From: Parapedobacter sp. SGR-10 | Lineage (GTDB): Bacteria > Bacteroidota > Bacteroidia > Sphingobacteriales > Sphingobacteriaceae | DNA: 64,000 nucleotides | Assembly: GCF_011030405.1 (NCBI RefSeq) | Contig: NZ_JAAJTJ010000003.1 | Coordinates: 124,001-188,000, forward strand | Direction of reading: 5' to 3' | Program-made: the position numbers and the translations under genes | The notes under the pieces: model-generated | What the model was told of the DNA's origin: nothing | What the model saw: the letters and a program-made list of their open reading frames with translations, nothing else | Databases searched by the model: none | Shown: piece after piece, positions 56,627 to 64,000 of the stretch | Layout of the letters: each line of letters opens with the position of its first letter | Position numbering within the stretch: the stretch's first letter is position 1

Positions 56627-57417
56627 TTTTTGGATGTATTTGTGTTTTGTATCGATTGTAGTTCTATCATTTTTGCGGCAAAGCGTTTTCCCAATTCGTC
56701 GGCAGAAGGACCGTCAAAATGGGTGACATCTCCCTTATCTTTCAACCCTTCGGACGTCGCTACTGCTGTGTGGGATACTTTTTGTGGCAATTCTTTTAGG
56801 ACATCGTTGATATTTTGGTAATGTGGCTTGAAATCGCCCAGTTCACCGGCAACAAAAGGAAGATCGGGATTGCCTACCAATGTCCTCACTCGGTCGATCA
56901 GTTCGGTTAACTTGGCAATATATGTTTTTGAGCTTTCTCCGCCGCTGTTGGCTTCTCCCTGATGCCATATGACACCCTTTATCACGCCATATTTCATCGC
57001 TTCTTCGATTCGTTGGACGGCATCGTCATAAGGGTGGGTGTTTGTGGTTTTGTCATAGCCTCCCGGAACCCACTTCTGAATGGACGTTCCTCCTACGGCA
57101 CAGGGAACCAAACCGATCTTAACGTCGGGGTAGGCTTCTGCCATCGTGATGCCGAACGACAACCCGGGGCCCACGCCCGCAACTTTGGGTTTGTCAAAAT
57201 GAACGGGATGTTTGGCTGCTACCCATTTATAATTGGAGTCAAGCATGACCAGATGCTCATGTTGCATGTTTCTGAACTCTGCTGTTATCTTTCCCCGGCC
57301 TGCCATATTAGACTGTCCCATCAAAAGGTAGATATGGAAATCAGTATCCACCTTTTGTGCTGACAACAGAAAACTGTTTAATAGCAATGCTGCCAGTAAA
57401 AATACTTTGTTGTTCAT
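56623..57417 (-). CDS. SGNH-type carbohydrate acetylesterase (CE6-like)
   Basis: Secreted esterase of 264 residues. I use the ATG at 57417 (MNNKVFLLAALLLNSFLLSA, a good signal peptide) and not a TTG nine bases earlier. The catalytic Ser is in IYLLMGQSNMAGRGKI, the oxyanion blocks are LVPCAVGGTSIQKWVPGG and GVIWHQGEANSGG, and the Asp/His pair lies in KGDVTHFDGPSADELGKRFAAKM. This is the CE6/SASA fold of acetylxylan esterases. It is the first gene of the seven-gene minus-strand operon of PUL 2. Confidence 0.9.
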   Translation of the reverse strand: MNNKVFLLAALLLNSFLLSAQKVDTDFHIYLLMGQSNMAGRGKITAEFRNMQHEHLVMLDSNYKWVAAKHPVHFDKPKVAGVGPGLSFGITMAEAYPDVKIGLVPCAVGGTSIQKWVPGGYDKTTNTHPYDDAVQRIEEAMKYGVIKGVIWHQGEANSGGESSKTYIAKLTELIDRVRTLVGNPDLPFVAGELGDFKPHYQNINDVLKELPQKVSHTAVATSEGLKDKGDVTHFDGPSADELGKRFAAKMIELQSIQNTNTSKK

Positions 57418-57854
57418 TGTGTGCAATGTCTAAAGTTATCTAAAATTTTGGGAAGGGTTTTTATACCCTTAATACTGTTTATAAAATTGGCATGTATCCT
57501 GTACAAATGCGTAATGCTAATGTAGAGCTTCCTGTAGTTTCGGACACATGGCATTTTGGCTAATTTTACCTGTTGGATTGGTCTTGGATTTTTGTGGATT
57601 GCTGTAAGTGCCAACCATAACGTTTTTGCCATGTTGGTATAGGGTTGTTCATTCTTGCTGAAATAGTTGACGATGTTTTTTTTGCAACACACTAAATTGT
57701 CAAATTTGACATGCAAACCTATATCATGTGACATGTATTTATATCTTGTCTACTTCTTATCTTAGTGCTAAATACCAGTTATGATGTTTGTCGGTATTTT
57801 GTGCGGGATGAGATAGCGGACTGACGACAATTAAAAAAAACTAAAAAACTACAG
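57418..57854. other. Divergent promoter region of PUL 2
   Basis: The 437 bases between the esterase operon and the divergent GH gene hold no supported gene. A 106-codon minus frame here has no protein-like features. HTCS-controlled promoters of both arms should lie here, but I could not identify a binding site. Confidence 0.5.
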
Positions 57855-59279
57855 ATGAACAAATTATTTATACCCGTTATTGCTTTGTGTATGACTTGGA
57901 TGGCTCCTGTACAGGCGCAACAGAGTGGAAATTACGAATCCGTGACGGTAGAAGCCAAAACACGTAGCCGTGATGCTTCGGGAAGCCCTAAATTTTCGGA
58001 TTGGAAACCTTTTGAAACACGACTGGTCGCCAATATCAAGGATTTTAAACCTGTTGCTGTCGAGCACAACAAATATGGGTCGGTAAAAGATATACGGTCC
58101 AAAGCTACCGGATTCTTTAGGGTAGAAAAAATAAACGATCGTTGGTGGGTTATTGACCCCGAAGGTTGCGCAGGTATAAATATTGCGATGAACAGTGTCA
58201 ATACCGGAAAATCTGCGCGTAATAAGGCAGCCTATGCACAAAAGTTTGCCAATAATACCGATTGGATACAGAAGACAAAGGCCGAATTGCAGGGGGTGGG
58301 CTTCAATGGAACAGGTTCGTGGTCTACCTACACTTCGATCATTAAGGCAAATGCGCAGTCCGATAAGCCGTTGTCGTACACCATAAACTGGAATTTTATG
58401 TCTTCCTATGGAAAGAAACGTGGGGGAACATATAGTGTGCCGGGACATACGGGCTATCCGGGCAATGTTATCTTTGTATTCGATCCCGAATTTGAAAAAT
58501 TTTGTGACGAACATGCCAAGCAGCTTGCGCAATATAAAGACGATCCCAATCTGTTTGGTTATTTCTCGGACAATGAAATGCCTTTCAGCCTGAAAAACCT
58601 GGAAAACTATCTTAAATTGCAGAAAGATGATCCCGGATATATGGCCGCAAAGAAATGGCTGGATGAAAAGGGCATTTCCCCCGAGCAGATCACCGACAAG
58701 GAAAGAGCTGAATTTCTTGCTTTTGCTGCCGAAAGGTATTTTTCTATTGTGGCCAAAGCGATCAAAAAGTACGACCCCAATCATCTTTATCTAGGCAGCA
58801 GGCTCTATAGCAGCGAAAAAAATGTCCCTGAATTTATGAAAGCTGCGGGCAAATATGTCGATCTTATCTCTATAAACTATTATGGCGTATGGACTCCCAA
58901 CAAAAAGCTGATGGCCAATTGGGAAAAATGGTCGGGCAAGCCGTTTATCATTACCGAATACTACACAAAGGGTATGGATTCTGGCCTGCCCAATATCTCG
59001 GGTGCAGGATGGCAGGTCAAGACGCAGGAGGATAGGGGCAAGTTTTACCAGAACTACTGTCTTGCGTTGCTTGAATCAAAAACCTGTGTCGGGTGGCATT
59101 GGTTTAAATATCAGGACAACGACCCCACCAACACCAAAGCAGAACTATCCAATCAGGATGCCAATAAAGGGATCGTTGACAACGATTACAACCTCTATCG
59201 ACCGCTTGCGGACAAGATGAAAGAATTGAACCAGAACTATTTCCAATTGATCAACTATTTCGATAATCTCAATAAATAA
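57855..59279 (+). CDS. Secreted agarase-like glycoside hydrolase (clan GH-A)
   Basis: Secreted enzyme of 474 residues with signal MNKLFIPVIALCMTWMAPVQA. After a short strand region (FFRVEKINDRWWVIDPEG), the TIM barrel follows: KTKAELQGVGFNGTGSWS, VIFVFDPEFEKFCDEHAKQL, LFGYFSDNEMPFS (acid/base candidate Glu after Asn, as in clan GH-A), YVDLISINYYGVWTPN and PFIITEYYTKGMD (nucleophile candidate Glu). These resemble GH50/agarase-like enzymes. The substrate here need not be agar, since GH115 and acetylesterases are its neighbours. Transcribed away from the main operon and toward the HTCS gene. Confidence 0.8.
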   Translation: MNKLFIPVIALCMTWMAPVQAQQSGNYESVTVEAKTRSRDASGSPKFSDWKPFETRLVANIKDFKPVAVEHNKYGSVKDIRSKATGFFRVEKINDRWWVIDPEGCAGINIAMNSVNTGKSARNKAAYAQKFANNTDWIQKTKAELQGVGFNGTGSWSTYTSIIKANAQSDKPLSYTINWNFMSSYGKKRGGTYSVPGHTGYPGNVIFVFDPEFEKFCDEHAKQLAQYKDDPNLFGYFSDNEMPFSLKNLENYLKLQKDDPGYMAAKKWLDEKGISPEQITDKERAEFLAFAAERYFSIVAKAIKKYDPNHLYLGSRLYSSEKNVPEFMKAAGKYVDLISINYYGVWTPNKKLMANWEKWSGKPFIITEYYTKGMDSGLPNISGAGWQVKTQEDRGKFYQNYCLALLESKTCVGWHWFKYQDNDPTNTKAELSNQDANKGIVDNDYNLYRPLADKMKELNQNYFQLINYFDNLNK

Positions 59280-59571
59280 TAATGACCATTAGCCGTATTC
59301 TAATTGTGATACTGTAAGACCGATCTGTCAAATACCTTTAGTTTTTAACATCGGACATGCAATAAATTAGTTGGAAAACATTTTGCTCATTGTGATATTT
59401 AGATTATATTTAATTCCCCGGAGTGGTCTTGAAAGGTTCAAATTCTTCTGATCGGTATGTTTTGACTTTACGGCGTTCTGAACAGAACTGTGTCCGACCA
59501 CTGCTGAATGAACAGGATATTTAAGCTTTTTAGAACCTTCAGTGGCTTATGCACAAAAAATCATAATCTTG
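59280..59571. other. Gap between the GH gene and the HTCS gene
   Basis: AT-rich, 292 bases. No gene and no clear terminator or promoter box was seen. The HTCS start was moved from GTG 59542 to ATG 59572, which begins a normal signal peptide. Confidence 0.4.
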
Positions 59572-62500
59572 ATGAGAAAAGTAGTCTGGTATTGTTGCCT
59601 CCTTATCCTATCGATGCTCACGCTTGGGTTTGCATATGGTCAGCATATAAACTTTAAGCATTATACGATCACCGAAGGATTATCTCAAAACACTGTTTTA
59701 TGTCTGATGCAGGATCGGGAAGGTTTTGTCTGGGTGGGTACGGAGGATGGCCTTAACAGATTTGATGGTTATGAATTTATCAATTACAGACATGAGAATG
59801 ACCACCCTAAAAGTATCAGCAGTAATCATATAAATGCGTTGATGGAAGATACCGACGGAAAGATCTGGGTCGGCACATCCGCAGGGCTTAATATTTTTGA
59901 CCGGAATACAGAAACTTTTGATTTACTATCTACACGTAGCGATACCCGAAAAACCGATTATATATCTTCTATCTTTAAAGACTCTAAGAATAACATCTGG
60001 ATCGGAACTTTTGAGGGACTCAAACGTTACGACCGTACCTCACAATCATTTGAGCTTTATCAATTTTATCAGGACAAAGATTCTTTGGAATTTAATAAAA
60101 TCTATCACATCGGTGAAGGTGCAGATAATATGTTGTGGGTATGTGGATTGAGAGATTTAAAGCGGTTCGACCCCGGTTCAAAAAAATATCTTTCCCTACC
60201 GTCTGTTCTTGAAAAGGATCTGGCGCTGAACAGGTCTATAGCGAGGTATATTGCTTCCGATTCTTTGGGCAACACATGGATAGCTTCTACAAACGAAGGA
60301 CTATTTGTGTACAATACGGGCAAAAACAAGTTGACCAATTATCGTAAGGAGGCAAATACGAACAGTCTACCTTCCAACATTGTAAGAATTGTATCTTTTG
60401 TCAATGACAACGAGGTTTTTGTGGGTACCAGAGATGGACTGAGTATATTCAATAGGCGGAATGGAAAATTCAGGAATTACAATAACGATAAATATGATCC
60501 CCGATCCTTAAGCCACAATTCGGTGCGGTCCATCATAAAGGACAAATCGGGCAATATCTGGATCGGAACTTTTACGGGAGGTTTGAATCTGGTCAATCCG
60601 CATGAAAGATTTTCTTTTATCGGTGAGTATATGGGGAATAACCCTGGTTTAAGCTATCGGGTTATAGGTGCACTTGCCAGTGAAAAAGATGGAGGTTTTT
60701 GGGCGGGCACGGAAGGAGGGGGGCTGAACTTTGTCACGCAGGATATCTCCTCATTCACAAGCTTCGATTTGCCCGGAAGCAACCTTAGCATCTTCAACAA
60801 TACGATTAAGGCTTTATATCCGGACGGCGACTCTTTATGGATCGGTACCTATAGTGGGTTGCTGTTGATGAACAAGCAGACCCGTACCATCAGAGATTAC
60901 CCCATAAACAGCACAAGAGGTGTACAGGCTATCATCAGGAATACAAAGGGACTGTGGCTGGGTACAAACAGTCAAGGATTAATTTGTATCGATCAAAACG
61001 GAAAACAAAAAATCTTCAGAAACCAGACCGGAAATCCCAAGAGCATCAGTGGTAATAATATTACAGCTATCGTAAAAGACGAATCCGACAATCTGTGGAT
61101 CGGTACGGAGCGGGGGTTGAATTATTTTGACGGAAAAGCGTTTACCCAGTTTCTTTATCGGCCCCATGAGGAATATAGTTTAAACAGCAACAACATTTTA
61201 TCGGTGTGCATTGATCGTAAGGGAAGAATATGGGTAGGTACAAAGGGTGGCGGCTTGAATTTATTGGACCGAAAGACGAAGAAGTTTTATGCACTTACCG
61301 AAGAGCAGGGGCTCGGAAATAATGTGATCCATGCCATAGAAGAAGACGATGAAGGCATCTTGTGGGTGAGTACCAATAAGGGCATTTCCAGGATTTCTAT
61401 CAAAGAGCAAGGGACTGTTCCATTGCGCACGGGTGATTTTTCTATAAGCAACTATACCTATGAAGACGGCTTGCACAGCAGCCAGTTTTCCTCCAATGCA
61501 AGCTTTAAAGATGCTCATGGCACACTTTATTTTGGAGGGATCAATGGCATTATATATTTTAACCCTTCCCGGATCAAGGAGGATAAAAACGATCCGGATA
61601 TCGTCTTTACAGATTTTCTCATCCGCAACAGACCTGCAAACTTTAGTCATGAAAACTCGCCTCTACAGCAAACTATCAATGAAACGAAGAAAATTGTCCT
61701 CAGCTATGACCAGGCTTTTATTACGATCAAATTTGCGGCATTAAATTTCCTTAATCCAGGAAAGACACAGTATGCCTACAGGTTGGAAAATTTTTCAAAC
61801 GACGATGACTGGCACTATGTGGGCAATCAACGAACAGCCACTTTTACCAATCTCGATGCAGGAGAATATATACTGAGGGTAAAGGCCACAAATAACGATG
61901 GCATTTGGAGCGACAAGATAAAAGAGGTAAAGATCATCGTATTGCCGCCTTGGTGGAAAACCTGGTGGGCGTACCTGTTGTATATAGCTTTTATCTCTGG
62001 ATTGTTGTATCTGTTTTATTCTTACTCTCTTCGCAACGCAAAGCTAAAGAACGAGCTTTTTTACGAACATTTGAGTCGTGAAAAAGAGCAGGAACTTGCC
62101 GAGCAGAAGCTCAATTTTTTTACAAATATCTCCCATGAGATCAAAACCCCATTGACACTTATCCTAACTCCGCTGGAAAAGTTGATTAATCTTAATGAAG
62201 GGAACAATAAGATTTTAAATCAGCTCATGCTGATAAAACGAAACGGTGATCGTCTCCTTCGTCTGGTCTATCAATTGCTCGATTTTCGAAAGTTTGAGGC
62301 CGGCAATATGGCATTGCAGGTCTCCTCGGAAAATATAGTAGAATTCTGTAAAGAGATTGTACTGATTTTTAAGCCTTATGCCCGGGATAAGGGTATAAAA
62401 ATAGATATTCAGGCTCAGCAATCTGAAATAAATGCCTGGATTGATACCGATAAGATAGAAAAGGTACTTTATAATCTCATCTCGAATGCTTTGAAGTTTA

Positions 62501-63705
62501 CTGCTGAAGGTGGTCATATTGTCCTGCGTATCGATTCGGTACAAAAAGACCTAAAAGAATGGATAACGATCAAGATTATCGACGACGGTATAGGGATACC
62601 GGAGGATCGCATCGATAAAATCTTTGAGCAGTACGCACATTATAACGAGTATAATACGAACGGTTACGGCTCGGGTATAGGTCTCACCTTTTCCAAGGCA
62701 TTGGTAGAGCTGCACCATGGTCAGCTATATGCAGAAAGCACACAGCAAACCCCGGATTCCAAAGGATACACCTGCTTTACCATAGAGTTGTCTGCGGGTA
62801 AGGAACATTTTCAAGAAGGAGATCTCATCCATGAATTTCAAGACGGTGATACAAATGAAGGAGGAGTTGCCACAACGGAATATATCCATTCTTCAGCTCT
62901 GCATGAACAAAGAAAACAGCTGATCCTAGAAGACGCTGCTGACGAAAAAAATATTATGCTGCTCGTAGAGGACAATCTCGATGTACAACAGTTTATAGCC
63001 GACCATTTTGAAGAATTTTTTGATGTCAAGACCGCAAATAATGGTAAAGAAGGGCTTCGTATTGCTTTGGATGTTTCTCCCGATATTATCATCAGCGATG
63101 TGATGATGCCCGAAATGAGTGGCATAGAACTTTGTCAGCACATAAAAACCGATTCCAGGACCAGTCATATCCCCCTTATTTTGCTGACAGCCCGTACACC
63201 ACTTTTGTATAAAATAGAGGGTATAGAAACGGGAGCCGACGATTATATGACCAAACCTTTCAATCTAAGATTGCTGGAAGCGCGGGTATGGAATCTGTTG
63301 GAAGCCAGAAAAAGATTAAGAGACCGGTATAAAGAAAATATCACCCTTGAACCCAAGAATATAGCGATCACCTCTCCGGACGTCAAATTTCTGGAAAGAG
63401 TAATGTCTTATATTGAGGAAAACCTTGATGAACCAAGCCTCAATGTAGAAGAGATTGGGAAAGAAATCGGCATGAGCCGGGTTACACTGTACCGAAAAAT
63501 CAAAGCATTGACGAATCAGACGGTTATTGAATTTATTCGGAGTATCCGATTAAAAAGAGCAGCACAGCTTTTGGAACAAAACCAGTTCAATATCAATGAG
63601 ATCGCTTATATCGTAGGGTTTACAGATGTTGATTATTTCAGAAAGTGCTTCAAGGAGCGATTTGGCAAAACACCTAAAGAATATGCTCATGCTAAGCGGA
63701 GCTAG
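59572..63705 (+). CDS. Hybrid two-component system regulator (HTCS) of PUL 2
   Basis: One-protein sensor-regulator of 1377 residues. A signal peptide leads into a periplasmic sensor made of many reg_prop beta-propeller repeats (WVGTEDGLNRFDGYEF, WIGTFTGGLNLVNP and others) and a Y_Y_Y domain at about 715-790. One membrane helix lies at about 797-820. The histidine kinase has His855 in NISHEIKTPL, the ATPase NLISNALKFT and GSGIGLTFSK. The receiver has phospho-acceptor Asp1176 (IISDVMMPEM) and Lys in TKPF. It ends with an AraC-type HTH (EIGMSRVTLYRKIKALTNQTV). All catalytic residues are present. It should bind a glycan fragment and activate PUL 2. Confidence 0.97.
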   Translation: MRKVVWYCCLLILSMLTLGFAYGQHINFKHYTITEGLSQNTVLCLMQDREGFVWVGTEDGLNRFDGYEFINYRHENDHPKSISSNHINALMEDTDGKIWVGTSAGLNIFDRNTETFDLLSTRSDTRKTDYISSIFKDSKNNIWIGTFEGLKRYDRTSQSFELYQFYQDKDSLEFNKIYHIGEGADNMLWVCGLRDLKRFDPGSKKYLSLPSVLEKDLALNRSIARYIASDSLGNTWIASTNEGLFVYNTGKNKLTNYRKEANTNSLPSNIVRIVSFVNDNEVFVGTRDGLSIFNRRNGKFRNYNNDKYDPRSLSHNSVRSIIKDKSGNIWIGTFTGGLNLVNPHERFSFIGEYMGNNPGLSYRVIGALASEKDGGFWAGTEGGGLNFVTQDISSFTSFDLPGSNLSIFNNTIKALYPDGDSLWIGTYSGLLLMNKQTRTIRDYPINSTRGVQAIIRNTKGLWLGTNSQGLICIDQNGKQKIFRNQTGNPKSISGNNITAIVKDESDNLWIGTERGLNYFDGKAFTQFLYRPHEEYSLNSNNILSVCIDRKGRIWVGTKGGGLNLLDRKTKKFYALTEEQGLGNNVIHAIEEDDEGILWVSTNKGISRISIKEQGTVPLRTGDFSISNYTYEDGLHSSQFSSNASFKDAHGTLYFGGINGIIYFNPSRIKEDKNDPDIVFTDFLIRNRPANFSHENSPLQQTINETKKIVLSYDQAFITIKFAALNFLNPGKTQYAYRLENFSNDDDWHYVGNQRTATFTNLDAGEYILRVKATNNDGIWSDKIKEVKIIVLPPWWKTWWAYLLYIAFISGLLYLFYSYSLRNAKLKNELFYEHLSREKEQELAEQKLNFFTNISHEIKTPLTLILTPLEKLINLNEGNNKILNQLMLIKRNGDRLLRLVYQLLDFRKFEAGNMALQVSSENIVEFCKEIVLIFKPYARDKGIKIDIQAQQSEINAWIDTDKIEKVLYNLISNALKFTAEGGHIVLRIDSVQKDLKEWITIKIIDDGIGIPEDRIDKIFEQYAHYNEYNTNGYGSGIGLTFSKALVELHHGQLYAESTQQTPDSKGYTCFTIELSAGKEHFQEGDLIHEFQDGDTNEGGVATTEYIHSSALHEQRKQLILEDAADEKNIMLLVEDNLDVQQFIADHFEEFFDVKTANNGKEGLRIALDVSPDIIISDVMMPEMSGIELCQHIKTDSRTSHIPLILLTARTPLLYKIEGIETGADDYMTKPFNLRLLEARVWNLLEARKRLRDRYKENITLEPKNIAITSPDVKFLERVMSYIEENLDEPSLNVEEIGKEIGMSRVTLYRKIKALTNQTVIEFIRSIRLKRAAQLLEQNQFNINEIAYIVGFTDVDYFRKCFKERFGKTPKEYAHAKRS

Positions 63706-63738
63706 ACGAATATAAGGATATCTCGTGCTTTGCTTTAT

Positions 63739-63776
63739 TGTAGAGACACTGTATGTACAGTGTCTCTACATTTTTT
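63739..63776. terminator. Terminator between the HTCS gene and the convergent gene
   Basis: Perfect 13-base arms (63739-63751 and 63758-63770), six-base loop, then T6. The minus side also reaches the stop of the convergent gene at 63778. Confidence 0.9.
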
Positions 63777-63777
63777 A

Positions 63778-64000
63778 CTATTTCCTTACCTCAAAGAAGC
63801 CTTGCAGAAGTTGTCGTTTTCCTTCGGCCGTCACAACAAGACGGTAGAAGTACGTGCCATTCTGAATATTTGTGGCCGTAAATACACGCTGATTGTTGTC
63901 ATACCCATTGATTTCCTTTAAGATATTTCCTTTACTATTGAAGATGATGACCCGGTTGTCCGAATACTTCTCTATTCCCTCAATACTGAGGAAATCGTTT
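63778..64000 (-). CDS. C-terminal end of a protein with a gliding-motility/T9SS type B sorting domain (partial)
   Basis: The last 73 residues of a gene that enters from the right edge, stop codon at 63778-63780. It reads NDFLSIEGIEKYSDNRVIIF, NSKGNILKEINGYDNN, RVFTATNIQNGTYFYRLVV and GKRQLLQGFFEVRK. This is the CHU_C / gliding-motility-associated C-terminal domain: ND-f-I-gi--y--N-v-IfN--Gn, then GTYFYRL. The domain directs large proteins to the type IX secretion system and the cell surface. NSKG stands in place of the usual NRWG. The rest of the protein is outside the window. Confidence 0.85.
   Translation of the reverse strand, partial: NDFLSIEGIEKYSDNRVIIFNSKGNILKEINGYDNNQRVFTATNIQNGTYFYRLVVTAEGKRQLLQGFFEVRK

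Noticed and set aside
57414-57734. 106-codon minus-strand frame before the CE6-like esterase
   Set aside because: It overlaps the esterase start, has no domain or signal peptide and covers the expected promoter region.

Overview
The window reads as a chromosome segment of a Bacteroidota bacterium, most likely family Sphingobacteriaceae (Sphingobacterium/Pedobacter type). The signs are two SusC/SusD polysaccharide-utilisation loci (PULs), a one-protein hybrid two-component regulator, a gliding-type C-terminal secretion domain at the right edge, the futalosine menaquinone enzyme MqnC, L31 of the zinc-free type B, and repeated promoters of the Bacteroidota form TTTG-N20-TAnnTTTG. No species can be named from the sequence alone.

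Layout. 1-7429: right part of PUL 1 (SusC tail, SusD, two tandem DUF5017-type lipoproteins, an orphan signal-peptide remnant, a DUF4434-type putative glycosidase). 7459-18118: housekeeping (rpmE2, GNAT, tpiA-prmA-mpl operon, a self-regulated-looking HTH gene, a tiny acidic protein, scpB, mqnC, TauE/SafE exporter, a SCO/cytochrome c lipoprotein operon, an MFS transporter). 18234-36924: short transcription units (two small membrane genes with true Shine-Dalgarno sequences, DoxX, Zn-ribbon protein, ssb, alkaline phosphatase, lipocalin, guaA operon, UspA, Crp/Fnr regulator, map preceded by a peptide-deformylase stub, a PIN toxin-antitoxin pair, htpG, tRNA-His, DUF genes). 37260-43085: an accessory, decaying patch (RhuM fragment joined to the tail of an AAA_4/RecG-like gene, a DUF6161-like membrane protein, a FecR C-terminal fragment, a Cys-rich protein, an HU-like protein, an OmpA-type fragment, a lipoprotein and another gene stub). 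43348-45867: ClC channel and an SRPBCC protein. 46295-63705: a complete PUL 2 (FAS1/CBM96-like lipoprotein, SusD, SusC, CBM6 protein, GH115-like enzyme and two SGNH acetylesterases on the minus strand; a divergent agarase-like clan GH-A enzyme and an HTCS regulator on the plus strand). 63778-64000: the tail of a protein with a gliding-motility/T9SS type B sorting domain.

How it fits together. In PUL 2 the HTCS would sense a glycan fragment in the periplasm and switch on the operon. The esterases remove acetyl groups, GH115 and the GH-A enzyme cut uronic-acid side chains and backbone, the CBM and FAS1 lipoproteins hold substrate, and SusCD imports the oligosaccharides. The substrate is unproven; an acetylated, glucuronic-acid-decorated plant or algal glycan is the simplest reading.

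Noncoding highlights. Four long hairpin repeats (two sequence families) all lie in gaps between convergently transcribed units. Other signals are degenerate 9-base tandem repeats built on GGTTA/GGTGA, a repeated conserved motif leading into a hairpin (possible small RNA), a perfect 16-base palindromic operator, and several start codons placed so close to the -7 box that the mRNAs should be leaderless. I saw no CRISPR array, insertion sequence, rRNA operon or integrase. I did not find a clearly new multi-gene system; the repeats and the decayed patch are the least explained parts.
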